Shown: positions 18,464 through 28,302 of the stretch, one piece after another | Numbering within the stretch: position 1 is the stretch's first letter | Layout of the letters: the number at the start of each line of letters is the position of its first letter | NCBI GenBank assembly: GCA_902617605.1 | Contig: CACMXO010000001.1 | Location: forward strand, 124,001-188,000 | DNA length: 64,000 nt | Origin: an uncultured Prochlorococcus sp. | GTDB lineage: Bacteria; Cyanobacteriota; Cyanobacteriia; PCC-6307; Cyanobiaceae | Direction: 5' to 3' | The notes under the pieces: model-generated | What the model was told of the DNA's origin: nothing | Databases searched by the model: none | What the model saw: the letters and a program-made list of their open reading frames with translations, nothing else | Translations under genes and position numbers: made by a program

Positions 18464-19846
18464 TTAATTAGCTAAATTCCTAAATCTCGTAAATTGAGGT
18501 TCAAATAATAATTTAACAGTTCCTACGGGTCCATTTCTATGTTTAGTGACAATGATTTCTGTTATTCCTCTATCTTCAGTCTCTGGATTATAGTATTCGT
18601 CTCTATAAATCATTAATACTAAATCTGCGTCTTGTTCAATAGATCCTGATTCTCTTAAATCGCTTAACATTGGTCTTTTATTTGTTCTAGACTCAACCCC
18701 TCTACTAAGCTGAGATAAAGCTACTACTGGTACTTTTAATTCTCTGGCCATGCTTTTAAGACCTCTTGTTATTCGTGAAAGTTCTTGCACTCTATTATCA
18801 GGAGTTGATCCTTCCATTAACTGGAGGTAATCAATCACAATTAATCCAAGTTCTTTTTTTTGTTCAGCTATTAATCTTCTGCATAGAGATCTCATCTCTA
18901 AAACACTTAAGTTAGGCTTGTCATCTATAAATATTGGTAATTGACCTAATGAATTGATACCTTCTCCGAGTAATGGCCATTCATCTTGCTGTAATCTTCC
19001 TGTTCTTAGCCTGCCACTCTCGATTCCAACTTCCATAGAGAGTAATCTATATGTCAATTGTTCTTTACTCATTTCGAGGCTAAATACACACACAGGTAAA
19101 TCTTGAGATTGTGCAACATTTTTTGCCAGGTTGAGAACTATTGAAGTTTTTCCCATTGAAGGTCTTCCAGCAACAATTATTAAATCACTTCTTTGAAAAC
19201 CTTGAGTCATCGCATCAAGGTCATAGAAATTTACCGGTATACCAGCTACTGAAGTACCTAATGATCTTGACTCTATTTCATTGAAAGTACTTGTAAGGAT
19301 TTCAGCTGCTTGAGTTAGGCCTTTTGAAGGTTTTTCTTGGCTGATTTCAAATATTTTTTGCTCTGCTTTATCTAGAACTTCATTAGTATCTTGAGTTTGA
19401 TCAAAACCTAGTTGAACCACTTCATTCCCAGATCTGATAAGTTGCCTCCTCATGAATTTGTCGTTAATTAAATTAGCAACTTGTTCTATGGAAGCTGTAG
19501 AGGAAACATTTTCAACTAGTTCTACCAGTTTGCTGTTTCCTCCAATTTTTTCTAGTGATCCATTATCTGCTAACCAAGCACTCATTGATGTTAAATCAGT
19601 TGGTTTACCCTGGGTATGCAACATTAATGCTGTTCTATAAATCTCTTGATGGGCATTTATATAAAAAGCTTCAGGTTTGATTAAGTCTGCAATTCTTCCG
19701 ATCGCGTCTGGATCAAGAAGTATACCTCCAAGAACTGCTTCCTCTGCTTGAACGTTTTGAGGAGGTACTAGTCCAGAGTTTTCACTATTAAAATCCTTTT
19801 TAAAATTTTTATTTTGCCCATTATTTGGAAAAGGTACGGAAACCAT
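18464..19846 (-). CDS. dnaB: replicative DNA helicase DnaB
   Basis: The hexameric replication-fork helicase, 460 residues. The N-terminal domain begins around PPQNVQAEEAVLGG (28-41). The RecA-like C-terminal domain has Walker A GRPSMGKTS and Walker B VIDYLQLM, followed by SQLSRGVE. DnaB of some cyanobacteria carries an intein; here the motifs are continuous and the length normal, so there is none. It sits with rplI (58 bases upstream) and mnmG on the minus strand. Confidence 0.97.
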   Translation of the reverse strand: MVSVPFPNNGQNKNFKKDFNSENSGLVPPQNVQAEEAVLGGILLDPDAIGRIADLIKPEAFYINAHQEIYRTALMLHTQGKPTDLTSMSAWLADNGSLEKIGGNSKLVELVENVSSTASIEQVANLINDKFMRRQLIRSGNEVVQLGFDQTQDTNEVLDKAEQKIFEISQEKPSKGLTQAAEILTSTFNEIESRSLGTSVAGIPVNFYDLDAMTQGFQRSDLIIVAGRPSMGKTSIVLNLAKNVAQSQDLPVCVFSLEMSKEQLTYRLLSMEVGIESGRLRTGRLQQDEWPLLGEGINSLGQLPIFIDDKPNLSVLEMRSLCRRLIAEQKKELGLIVIDYLQLMEGSTPDNRVQELSRITRGLKSMARELKVPVVALSQLSRGVESRTNKRPMLSDLRESGSIEQDADLVLMIYRDEYYNPETEDRGITEIIVTKHRNGPVGTVKLLFEPQFTRFRNLAN

Positions 19847-19904
19847 ATCTTTAATTGCTTAGATATATACTCTGGCTACTTTTCAAAATAATGCAACAAA
19901 TTGA

Positions 19905-20360
19905 TTAACTTGTTACTTCAATATTTACTTCTGCATTTACTTCTGGATGTAATTTTATTTTTGCAGTAAAGGAGCCTAAATTATGAATATCAGGAACAGT
20001 AATGTTTCTTCTATCAATTTCTTTTTTAGTGGCTGCTTCTATCGCTTCGGCAACATCCCCATTGGTAACCGTTCCAAAAAGGACACCATCTTCTCCAACC
20101 TGTTTTTTGATAGTGAACCTACCTATTGTAGATAATGCAGTTTGGAAATCTAAAGCTTCTTGCTTTAATTTATCAGCAGCGATTTTTTCTTTTTCTTTCT
20201 TCCTCTCAATTTGTTTAAGGACTGCTGGTGTTACATTCATTGCCTTGCCATAAGGTAATAGAAAATTTCTTGCGTATCCTGGTGCTACATCAACTAGATC
20301 TCCTTCTTTGCCTAGTGATGCGATTGATTCAGTTAATGCGACTTGTACTCTTTTAGCCAT
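19905..20360 (-). CDS. rplI: 50S ribosomal protein L9
   Basis: L9 spans the base of the L1 stalk of the large subunit. The N-terminal RNA-binding domain carries the signature [14 protein letters not shown], a long central helix rich in Lys and Glu follows (about residues 47-75), and the C-terminal domain ends at NIEVTS. I start at the ATG at 20360 (MAKRVQVAL), giving 151 residues; five further codons upstream are open but unlike L9. desC ends 20 bases upstream on the same strand. Confidence 0.97.
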   Translation of the reverse strand: MAKRVQVALTESIASLGKEGDLVDVAPGYARNFLLPYGKAMNVTPAVLKQIERKKEKEKIAADKLKQEALDFQTALSTIGRFTIKKQVGEDGVLFGTVTNGDVAEAIEAATKKEIDRRNITVPDIHNLGSFTAKIKLHPEVNAEVNIEVTS

Positions 20361-20380
20361 GAAAATATTGAACAATATAA

Positions 20381-21319
20381 TTAATAATAAGACCTAGAGG
20401 GTAACTTTACTTTTTTTGCAAAACCAAATTTCGCAAGAATCTTAATATGTTCCCATGTTATATCTATCTGACCTTTAAATAATCCTTGTTTTGCCGAATT
20501 GGGAAATGCATGATGGTTATTATGCCAACCTTCTCCAAATGTTAATGCAGCAACCCATGCATTGTTTTTAGATGAATCACCACTTTCAAATGGTGCTTTA
20601 CCCCAACAATGCGTAGCGGAGTTAACTAACCAAGTTACATGATAAACAACCACAAGCCTCAATGGAATTCCCCAAAGGACTAAAGCCCATCCTCCAACTC
20701 CTAATTTTTGACCTATTGCGTACAATGAAAGTCCAATAGGAATTTGTAAGAATAAAAAATATTTATTTAAAAATCTATAGTATGGATCCTTGATTAAATC
20801 TGCACTTAGTTTTGGAACAGCTTTTAGTGCTTCTACGTCTTTAAACATCCAACCCATATGACTCCACCAAAACCCCTTTTTACTATTGTGATGATCTACT
20901 TCAGTATCTGAAAAAGAGTGGTGATGCCTATGTAAACCTACCCAATCTATTGGTCCATGCTGACAACTTATGGCTCCACAGGTAGCAAAAAATCTTTCTA
21001 ACCATCTTGGTACAATGAACGATCTGTGGGATAACAATCTGTGATATCCAAGGGTGACTCCTAAACAAGCAGTTACCCAGTAAAAAAATAATAATGAAGT
21101 GACTGCAGGGAGACTCCAAAATTTTGGTTGTATAGCTACAAGAGAAAGAATATGAATTGCAATCATAAAAATTATTGTTCCCCAAGTTTTATGAAGTCTT
21201 GGAGGATATCTTTTTGAATGACTGGAAGGTTCCAATAATTTTTCTGAGAGTTCTATAACTTTTTCAGCTGGAACAGGTTTTTTTAATTTTGCTGTTTCTT
21301 GGAAAATAACTGAATTCAT
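20381..21319 (-). CDS. desC: acyl-lipid delta-9 fatty acid desaturase (DesC type)
   Basis: DesC introduces the first double bond into membrane-lipid acyl chains. Three histidine boxes are present in 312 residues: HRLLSH (H93, H98), HRHHH (H130-H134) and HNNHH near residue 265. Hydrophobic segments lie between them (about 47-65 and 70-92, and again near 190-230). This is the acyl-lipid/acyl-CoA desaturase type, not the soluble acyl-ACP type. Delta-9 position is inferred from family similarity. It is divergent from the gene at 21395. Confidence 0.92.
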   Translation of the reverse strand: MNSVIFQETAKLKKPVPAEKVIELSEKLLEPSSHSKRYPPRLHKTWGTIIFMIAIHILSLVAIQPKFWSLPAVTSLLFFYWVTACLGVTLGYHRLLSHRSFIVPRWLERFFATCGAISCQHGPIDWVGLHRHHHSFSDTEVDHHNSKKGFWWSHMGWMFKDVEALKAVPKLSADLIKDPYYRFLNKYFLFLQIPIGLSLYAIGQKLGVGGWALVLWGIPLRLVVVYHVTWLVNSATHCWGKAPFESGDSSKNNAWVAALTFGEGWHNNHHAFPNSAKQGLFKGQIDITWEHIKILAKFGFAKKVKLPSRSYY

Positions 21320-21394
21320 GATATTGAAATACTATTTTCAAAATTACCGATATGTAATATTATCATACTATACTATTGATAAGTTTAATTATCT

Positions 21395-22093
21395 GTGAGT
21401 CTCGGATATCGCGATAAATTATCTAGAGGTCGAAGGGCTATGGCTCATTTGATACACCTCTGGCATGAAAGAAATGGTTGGTCACACAGAGTATTGCCAT
21501 TACTTTCAGAAGTTCTTGATTTAGGTAAAGTTCATAATTCGCAAATTTCTAATCTTAGGAATGGAAAGTTATCTTCGCCAGGTCCTGAAGTTTTTCTTGC
21601 TTTAGCTCAAGTTAATACGGTTCTTGATCAAGGTATTGAAAAAATCAGGGATCGTTTTGAAAGTGATTATCCAGAGTTATGGAAATCTTTGGAAGAGTCT
21701 GCATTACCCCTAAAAAATGATTCTGGTAATCCATTGTCGGCCGGGGAGTTATTCGAGATATTTTCAGGATTAAAACCTTTACCTTCTTCTTTTGACTGGT
21801 ACATAGAAGATGAAGAAGCTTCTTCTTTAAGTGATGCTCTTTCAGTGCATTTTTGTCAGAATAAGGCTTGGAGATCATGTAAAATGCAGGTAATGGAAGC
21901 CTACTCTGTCAATAAACCTGCTCGTAGAGAACGTTTTGCTGAAGTAATTGCAGGAATTAGAGATTACACGGCAGAAGAATTAGATGGAGAACTTCTTGAA
22001 TTATATGAGGCTTCAAAAAAACTTTCTTATTTTCAGGGAAGGGGACCTAATGCTTTCCTCGCAGAATTAAGAAATTTAGCTTCTGAAAAATAA
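21395..22093 (+). CDS. conserved cyanobacterial protein of unknown function
   Basis: A 232-residue soluble protein that I cannot assign. The first 80 residues look helical and include NSQISNLRNGKLSSPGPEVFLALAQVN, which resembles a helix-turn-helix seen in small repressors; this is only a resemblance. No membrane segment or signal is present. The start is GTG at 21395; the ATG at residue 15 is an alternative. It is followed after 18 bases by the PLP-enzyme gene and then gcvH and gcvP, so it probably shares their transcript. Confidence 0.8.
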   Translation: MSLGYRDKLSRGRRAMAHLIHLWHERNGWSHRVLPLLSEVLDLGKVHNSQISNLRNGKLSSPGPEVFLALAQVNTVLDQGIEKIRDRFESDYPELWKSLEESALPLKNDSGNPLSAGELFEIFSGLKPLPSSFDWYIEDEEASSLSDALSVHFCQNKAWRSCKMQVMEAYSVNKPARRERFAEVIAGIRDYTAEELDGELLELYEASKKLSYFQGRGPNAFLAELRNLASEK

Positions 22094-22111
22094 CATGAAT
22101 TTTCATAATAA

Positions 22112-23404
22112 ATGACTCTTGACAATAACTTAAAACTGGCTGAAAACGCTGTTCTTTCTGTCGAAGAGAGTTTAGGTAAAATTTTCCAAGAAAGGTCCAA
22201 TCAGGTTTTCCAGAAATTAGAAAATATTTTGACAATTTTTAAGGAAGAAAAAGTTTCTACTAGTCATTTCAATCAGTCTTCTGGTAGTGGTCATGATGAT
22301 ATATCTAGAGAAAAAATTGATGCGGTTTTTGCAAGACTGTTTCTTGCTGAAAAGGCTGCTGTGAGGATGCAATTTGTAAGTGGAACGCATGCAATAAGTT
22401 CTGTCTTATTTGGAATTCTTCGACCTGGAGATGTAATGTTATCTCTTGCAGGACAACCATATGACACCTTAGAAGAAGTCATAGGAATAAGGGGAGGAGG
22501 AAAAGGCTCACTTAAAGATTTTGGCATTGAATATAAGCAAATAAATATCTGCGAGAATTTTGATTCTTTTGAAGAAAAAATTGTTCATTCTTTTGAAGAA
22601 AATTCATGCAAATTAGTATTCATACAAAAAAGTTGTGGATATAGTTGGAGAAAGTCTCTTACGAATCATCAGATAGAGAAAATTTGTAGTCTTATTCATT
22701 CCCTTGATCCTAATTGCATATGTTTTGTTGATAACTGTTATGGGGAGCTTGTTGAAGATAGTGAACCAATTTCTAAAGGGGCCAATATAATTGCTGGATC
22801 ATTGATTAAAAATTTGGGAGGAACAATCGTTCCTACTGGTGGTTACGTTGCAGGAGAAGCAGAGTTGGTAGAGATGGCATGTTCTAGATTAACCTCTCCA
22901 GGCATTGGTTCTTCTGCAGGCATAAATTTTGGACTAGGAAGATTAATTTTACAGGGTTTGTTTTTAGCACCACAAATTGTTCACGAATCACTAAAAGGCG
23001 CTGATATGGTTGCAGCAGTCTTTAAAAATTTGGGATTTAAGGTTTTACCGGAGCCAGCAACTTATAGATCTGATCTTATTCAGTCAGTAAGATTGAATAA
23101 TCCTGATTTGGTACAAAAAGTTTGTCAATCTTTTCAAAATTCTTCACCAGTAGATTCTTTTCTGAATGTTGTTCCATCATCAATGGATGGATATGATTCA
23201 AAATTATTAATGGCAGGAGGTACCTTTATTGAGGGAAGTACAAGTGAATTTTCTGCTGATGCCCCTCTAAGAGATCCTTATAATATTTTTGTTCAAGGTG
23301 GTTCTCACATAGCTCACATCAAAATTGCATTAATTCGATTATTATCTGAATTACTAGAGGAAAAATTAATTTCAAAGGATTCTCTACTTCCTTTATCTTC
23401 TTAA
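22112..23404 (+). CDS. PLP-dependent aluminium-resistance/methionine gamma-lyase-like protein
   Basis: A fold-type I PLP enzyme of 430 residues in the family named for aluminium resistance (PF06838-like), related to C-S lyases. Visible markers are FVSGTHAISSVLFG (about 89-102), LAGQPYDTLEEVIG, the Asp-containing CFVDNCYGE, and the probable Schiff-base lysine in GSLIKNLGGT. The true substrate is not known. It lies 18 bases after the upstream gene and 2 bases before gcvH, which points to co-expression with the glycine cleavage genes. Confidence 0.85.
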   Translation: MTLDNNLKLAENAVLSVEESLGKIFQERSNQVFQKLENILTIFKEEKVSTSHFNQSSGSGHDDISREKIDAVFARLFLAEKAAVRMQFVSGTHAISSVLFGILRPGDVMLSLAGQPYDTLEEVIGIRGGGKGSLKDFGIEYKQINICENFDSFEEKIVHSFEENSCKLVFIQKSCGYSWRKSLTNHQIEKICSLIHSLDPNCICFVDNCYGELVEDSEPISKGANIIAGSLIKNLGGTIVPTGGYVAGEAELVEMACSRLTSPGIGSSAGINFGLGRLILQGLFLAPQIVHESLKGADMVAAVFKNLGFKVLPEPATYRSDLIQSVRLNNPDLVQKVCQSFQNSSPVDSFLNVVPSSMDGYDSKLLMAGGTFIEGSTSEFSADAPLRDPYNIFVQGGSHIAHIKIALIRLLSELLEEKLISKDSLLPLSS

Positions 23405-23406
23405 TC

Positions 23407-23796
23407 ATGTCTTACAAGTTTCCAGACAACCTCAACTATGCTGATACTCATGAATATGTCTTGGAAGAAAATGGATTATTAAAAATTGGAGTTAGTGAAT
23501 TCGCTATAGATCAATTAGGAGATATTGTTTTTATTGAATTAGCTGATGAAGGGGCAACTTTAGAGAAAGGTGAGACTTTTGGAACAATAGAATCAGTTAA
23601 GGCCGTAGAAGAAGTCTATCTGCCTTTTTCAGGGGAAATAGTATCTGTAAATGAAAGTGTTATTGAGAACCCTGAGCTTTTACAGAATGATCCGATTGGA
23701 GACGGTTGGTTAGTCATTTTGAAACCAGAACCAAAAGCATCAATTGCTGATTTGATGACTTCTGAGGAATATCAATCAAAGGTTGTACCAAAATAA
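23407..23796 (+). CDS. gcvH: glycine cleavage system H protein
   Basis: GcvH carries the lipoyl arm that shuttles the aminomethyl group between GcvP, GcvT and GcvL. The lipoylation site is K65 in ESVKAVEEV. At 129 residues the length is normal, and the closing NDPIGDGWLV is typical. It starts 2 bases after the PLP-enzyme stop and lies 45 bases before gcvP. Confidence 0.97.
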   Translation: MSYKFPDNLNYADTHEYVLEENGLLKIGVSEFAIDQLGDIVFIELADEGATLEKGETFGTIESVKAVEEVYLPFSGEIVSVNESVIENPELLQNDPIGDGWLVILKPEPKASIADLMTSEEYQSKVVPK

Positions 23797-23841
23797 GGCA
23801 AACTTTTTAAAAAGAGCTATTTTAAAGAAAAATATTTTAAT

Positions 23842-26751
23842 ATGACATCCAAATTTGGGTCTGATTTGTTTATAGATAGGCATCTTGGGTTAGGAGATAA
23901 TGATGAAAAAATTATGCTGAACAAGCTTGGTTTTAATAATATTGATCAATTTATAAATCAAGTTATTCCTGAAGATATTCAGCTTAAAGATAAATCTTCA
24001 GAAATATTGCCCCAAGGTTGTTCAGAAATTGAGGCTTTAAACGAATTAGAAGAGATTGCGAATAAAAATACTAAAATGAGATCACTTATAGGCCTTGGTT
24101 ATTATGACAATCATATGCCTAAAGTAATCCAAAGACATGTTCTTGAAAATCCTAGGTGGTATACGTCTTATACTCCATATCAAGCAGAAATTGCACAAGG
24201 AAGATTAGAAGCTCTATTTAATTTTCAGACTATTGTTTGTGAACTAACAGGATTCCCTGTCGCAAATGCATCTTTGTTGGATGAGGGTACTGCTGCAGCA
24301 GAAGCCATGGCCATGAGTTTTTCCGCAAGAAAAAATAAATCTTCAAAAGTTTACTTAGTGGAGTCAAATGTTTTTGATCATACTTTTAATGTTCTACAAA
24401 CTAGAGCAAAACCTTTGGGAATATCCTTAAAACGCTTTACTCAAAGCAACCTTCCTAATCATGATGATGTTTTTGGAATGTTGTTGCAATTACCTGGTAA
24501 AAATGGACAATTATATGATCCTACATTCTTAATATCCCAAGCACATAGATCAGAAATTGTTGTTACGGCATGTATTGATCCACTAGCACAAGTTTTGATT
24601 AAACCAATTTCTGAATTTGGTGTTGATGTAGCAGTGGGGAGTATGCAAAGATTTGGTGTTCCTATGGGTTTTGGTGGTCCCCATGCAGCATATTTTGCTT
24701 GTAGCGAAAAATATAAAAGGCTGATACCCGGAAGAATAGTAGGGCAAACTCTATCTAAAAATGGAGAAAAGTCACTAAGACTAGCATTGCAAACAAGAGA
24801 GCAACATATTAGAAGGGAAAAGGCCACTAGTAATATTTGTACTGCTCAATCTTTGTTAGCCATAATTTCTTCTTTTTATGCTATTTATCATGGACCCTCT
24901 GGATTAACGCAAATTGCTAAAAGATTAGTTGAGTTGAGAATAAATTTAGAATCAAGTTTAGCTGCTTTAGGTTTTGATATTCCTGATGGGATTAGATTCG
25001 ATAGTGTTGATATTTATTCTGAGCACTCCCAGAGGATCCATAATGAAGCTTTAAAAAATGGCTATAACTTAAGAATTTTGCCGTTGGGATCCACTATTGA
25101 AAATTCAACTGGCTTTGGGATCTCTTTAGATGAGCTTAGTAATGAAAAAGAAATAAAAGATATTTTGACTTTAATAGCAAACCTTATAGAAAAAGAAGAA
25201 GATTTAGAGCATATAAAATTTAATAAAGAATTTCATCTTGAAAATTTAGCTTTGAGATCCAGTGCATGGATGCAGCAAGATATATTCACAAATTACCAAA
25301 GTGAAAGTGAATTAATGAGATATATATTCCGACTTGCAGAAAAAGATTTTTCTTTGGTAGATGGGATGATGCCATTGGGAAGCTGTACCATGAAGTTAAA
25401 TTCTGCATCAGAGTTAAATCCAGTCTCTTGGGCTAACTTATCTTCCATTCATCCTTTTTCCCCACCAGATCAAACTAAAGGCTATTCAAAAATTATATCT
25501 GATCTAGAAAAATGGATAAGTGAGATAGTTGGTTTAAAATCAGTTTCTTTTCAACCAAATGCAGGCTCTCAAGGAGAGTTTGCAGGTTTATTGGCAATAA
25601 ATTCTTATTTTGAATCAAAAGGTGAACTGTTAAGAAAAAAATGTTTAATTCCAAAAAGTGCTCATGGAACAAATCCTGCTAGTGCAGTTATGGCAGGTTT
25701 TGATGTGTTAACTGTTGAATGTGATGATGAAGGAAATATTGATTTTCAAGATTTGTCAATCAAGGTCAATAAATTTGATAACCAAATAGGGGCTCTTATG
25801 TTGACTTATCCCTCTACTCATGGAGTTTTTGAATTACAAATCAGAAAGATATGTGATTTAATTCACTCTGTAGGAGGATTTGTCTATTTAGATGGAGCAA
25901 ATTTGAACGCTCAGGTTGGATTATGTAAACCGGGGAATTATGGTGTTGATGTTTGTCATTTGAATTTACATAAAACATTCTGCATTCCACATGGAGGTGG
26001 TGGTCCAGGAGTAGGTCCAGTTGCTGCATCAGAAACCTTAAGCCCATTTCTTCCTACTCATTCTTTAATGGATAATAATATATCTATTAGTTCCAATTAC
26101 GTATCTTCTGCAAAGCATGGGAGTGCAAGTATTCTTCCAATAAGTTGGATGTACATAAAAATGGCTGGTCTTAGTGGTTTAAGGAAAGCAACTGCGCATG
26201 CAATTTTATCTGCAAATTATATTGCGCATTCTTTAAAGCATAAATTCAAGATTCTTTATAAGGGAAAAAATAATTTTGTCGCACATGAATGTATTTTAGA
26301 TTTTAGGGATTTAAAATCCAAAACTGGTTTGAGTGTAAATGATTTAGCTAAACGATTAATAGATTATAGTTTTCATGCCCCAACTATAAGTTGGCCTGTT
26401 CCAGAGACGATAATGATAGAGCCTACTGAAAGTGAAAGTTTGGTTGAATTGGATAGATTTTGCGAGGCTATGCTATTGATTGGAGAAGAGATCAGCGAAA
26501 TAGAAAAAAATGTTGCATTCAAGAATAATAATGTAATAAGTAACGCTCCCCATACGCTGAAAGAGTTAATTGCTGATAATTGGTATTATCCTTATTCAAA
26601 AGAAAAAGCTGCTTTTCCTTATAAAACTACAACGTCTATTAAGTTTTGGTCTTCGGTTTCTAGGATCAATAATGCATATGGCGATCGCAATTTAATTTGT
26701 TCTTGCAATGTAAATCAAGGCGAGACTATCGAAGAAAAAAAATGTGCTTAA
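23842..26751 (+). CDS. gcvP: glycine dehydrogenase (decarboxylating), P protein
   Basis: GcvP decarboxylates glycine with PLP and passes the aminomethyl group to lipoyl-GcvH. It is the long single-chain form, 969 residues, with two homologous halves. The PLP lysine is K711 in NLHKTF, followed by CIPHGGGGPG. The first half has RHLGLGDND near the start and SYTPYQAEIAQG around 113. In photosynthetic cells this step also salvages photorespiratory glycine. A small stem-loop directly follows the stop codon. Confidence 0.97.
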   Translation: MTSKFGSDLFIDRHLGLGDNDEKIMLNKLGFNNIDQFINQVIPEDIQLKDKSSEILPQGCSEIEALNELEEIANKNTKMRSLIGLGYYDNHMPKVIQRHVLENPRWYTSYTPYQAEIAQGRLEALFNFQTIVCELTGFPVANASLLDEGTAAAEAMAMSFSARKNKSSKVYLVESNVFDHTFNVLQTRAKPLGISLKRFTQSNLPNHDDVFGMLLQLPGKNGQLYDPTFLISQAHRSEIVVTACIDPLAQVLIKPISEFGVDVAVGSMQRFGVPMGFGGPHAAYFACSEKYKRLIPGRIVGQTLSKNGEKSLRLALQTREQHIRREKATSNICTAQSLLAIISSFYAIYHGPSGLTQIAKRLVELRINLESSLAALGFDIPDGIRFDSVDIYSEHSQRIHNEALKNGYNLRILPLGSTIENSTGFGISLDELSNEKEIKDILTLIANLIEKEEDLEHIKFNKEFHLENLALRSSAWMQQDIFTNYQSESELMRYIFRLAEKDFSLVDGMMPLGSCTMKLNSASELNPVSWANLSSIHPFSPPDQTKGYSKIISDLEKWISEIVGLKSVSFQPNAGSQGEFAGLLAINSYFESKGELLRKKCLIPKSAHGTNPASAVMAGFDVLTVECDDEGNIDFQDLSIKVNKFDNQIGALMLTYPSTHGVFELQIRKICDLIHSVGGFVYLDGANLNAQVGLCKPGNYGVDVCHLNLHKTFCIPHGGGGPGVGPVAASETLSPFLPTHSLMDNNISISSNYVSSAKHGSASILPISWMYIKMAGLSGLRKATAHAILSANYIAHSLKHKFKILYKGKNNFVAHECILDFRDLKSKTGLSVNDLAKRLIDYSFHAPTISWPVPETIMIEPTESESLVELDRFCEAMLLIGEEISEIEKNVAFKNNNVISNAPHTLKELIADNWYYPYSKEKAAFPYKTTTSIKFWSSVSRINNAYGDRNLICSCNVNQGETIEEKKCA

Positions 26752-26766
26752 AGGACTAGCGTCCTT
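26751..26766 (+). terminator. possible weak stem-loop after gcvP
   Basis: AAGGAC (26751-26756) pairs with GTCCTT (26761-26766) across a TAGC loop, starting on the last base of the gcvP stop codon. The T tract expected of an intrinsic terminator is absent, so it may be a processing or stability element rather than a terminator. Confidence 0.3.
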
Positions 26767-26880
26767 ACATATACTTAGTTATTATCAATGTGAATAAAAA
26801 TTTAATATTTTCTTATAGAATTTTTTTAAATTTTTTTATTAAAATATTCGAGCATCAAATTTTTTGGGGTATTTGAAGCT

Positions 26881-27129
26881 ATGACCAAAGATTATAAATC
26901 TGGTAATGTTAAGCACCTGCCAGTTAAAAATGTAGATTTACCAAAATTTGTCAATAATTTTTCAGTAGATAACTCAAATATTTGTTCCATTGAAGGAACT
27001 AATGTTATAAGAGTACCCTTTGGTAAAAAATTTTCAAAGAAAAAAAGGCCTGAAAAGAATCAAAATATCGCTACTCTAATACTTCCTTTAAGTTCGTATA
27101 ATAATCCCACCCCTCCACACGTAGCATAA
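26881..27129 (+). CDS. small conserved-looking protein of unknown function
   Basis: An 82-residue protein without a recognisable domain. It is basic in the middle (FGKKFSKKKRPEK) and ends in a hydrophobic, proline-rich stretch (LILPLSSYNNPTPPHV). It has no signal peptide or clear membrane helix. It lies 129 bases after gcvP; that gap is very AT-rich, with no promoter I would insist on. Its stop lies within an 18-base palindrome shared with the convergent sqdX end. The clean ATG start and lack of an opposing gene favour a real small gene. Confidence 0.5.
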   Translation: MTKDYKSGNVKHLPVKNVDLPKFVNNFSVDNSNICSIEGTNVIRVPFGKKFSKKKRPEKNQNIATLILPLSSYNNPTPPHVA

Positions 27130-27146
27130 TTAAGATTAATCTTAAT
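27129..27146. terminator. 18-base perfect palindrome between convergent gene ends
   Basis: ATTAAGATTAATCTTAAT reads the same on both strands. It joins the stop codon of the 82-residue gene (27127-27129) to that of sqdX (27142-27144). The stem contains only two G-C pairs, so any bidirectional terminator activity would be weak. Confidence 0.3.
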
Positions 27147-28275
27147 CTATTTCTTTGAGAGTATCTGCATAATAATTTTGCAGTTGTAGTGTTGCTTGGT
27201 TCCAATCCCATTTTTCTGCTTCGTTTCGTGCCTCTTTTCTCATAACTTCTCTTTTATCCTCATTCTCTAGAATTTTTTTTGTCGCTTCAATCAAACTTTG
27301 TTCCCCATTATCTTTTTCATCAGGATCATATAAACAACCATTAATCCCATCGCTAATAATATCTGGAATCCCCCCCTTGTTGGCTCCGATAACTGGACAT
27401 CCTGCTGCCATTGCTTCTAATAAAACTAACCCAAGTGTTTCTGTACTAGATGGAAATAAAAATATATCTCCAGAGGCATAGGCGCTAGCAAGTTCATCGC
27501 CAGATAAGTATCCTATGAAATTAGTCTTTGTATTTTCGAAGATTTTTTCAAGCTGGTTTCTATATGGTCCGTCACCTACAAGTGCTAAGCAAGCATTAGG
27601 AATACTCTCTAAGACTGGTTTAATTCTCTCAATTTGTTTTTCTGCTGATAATCTTCCTACATAAATCAATAAGTAATTAGCGTCTTTATATTCCCCAAAT
27701 AATTTTTTTCTCATTTTCTCACTTCTCAAATCTGGTCTGAAACTGAAAGTATCTACTCCCCTTTGCCATAGAGCAGTCCTTTGAATACCTTTATCTTTTA
27801 ACTCATTGACCATAGCGGTGGAAGTACATAAATTTAACAAGGCTTGATTATGAGCTGCTTTAAGCAATTCCCACAAAAGTGGCTCTAGCATACCCATACC
27901 GTAATGTTCCAGATATTTTGGAAGATGAGTATGGTAGCTGGCAATTAAAGGAATATTATTAGTTTTCGCTAACCATATGCCACCTAAGCCAAGTACAGCT
28001 GGATTAACAACATGTATCAAATCTGGGCTAAATTTTTCTAACTTATCTGAGACTGCAGGACCAGGTAAACCAAGCTTCAACTCTGGGTATAAGGGTAATG
28101 GCATTGCAGCAACTCCAACTACAGTCGCACCCATATATGATTCTGGACACCCTTCTGGACAAAAAATTATAACTTCATCACCATTTTTTATTAAAAATTC
28201 AATCGTTTTAGTCAGTCTTGTGACTATGCCATCAACTTTAGGTAAAAAAGTTTCAGTAAACAATGCAATTTTCAC
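27142..28275 (-). CDS. sqdX: sulfoquinovosyltransferase SqdX (sulfolipid synthase)
   Basis: SqdX, a GT4 glycosyltransferase, moves sulfoquinovose from UDP-sulfoquinovose to diacylglycerol to form SQDG, a major phosphorus-free thylakoid lipid. The 377 residues show the GT-B layout: FTETFLPKVDGIVTRL at the N-terminus, HVVNPAVLG in the acceptor half, and in the donor half FLFPSSTETLGLVLLEAMAAG with the conserved E-x7-E. It follows sqdB by 27 bases on the same strand, which fixes the substrate with good confidence. Confidence 0.94.
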   Translation of the reverse strand: MKIALFTETFLPKVDGIVTRLTKTIEFLIKNGDEVIIFCPEGCPESYMGATVVGVAAMPLPLYPELKLGLPGPAVSDKLEKFSPDLIHVVNPAVLGLGGIWLAKTNNIPLIASYHTHLPKYLEHYGMGMLEPLLWELLKAAHNQALLNLCTSTAMVNELKDKGIQRTALWQRGVDTFSFRPDLRSEKMRKKLFGEYKDANYLLIYVGRLSAEKQIERIKPVLESIPNACLALVGDGPYRNQLEKIFENTKTNFIGYLSGDELASAYASGDIFLFPSSTETLGLVLLEAMAAGCPVIGANKGGIPDIISDGINGCLYDPDEKDNGEQSLIEATKKILENEDKREVMRKEARNEAEKWDWNQATLQLQNYYADTLKEID

Positions 28276-28302
28276 TTTCTTAAGGTAACTATTTTAAAAA
28301 TT

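Noticed and set aside
18464-19846. Possible intein in dnaB
   Set aside because: Walker A, Walker B and the downstream SQLSRG motif are continuous and the length is normal at 460 residues.
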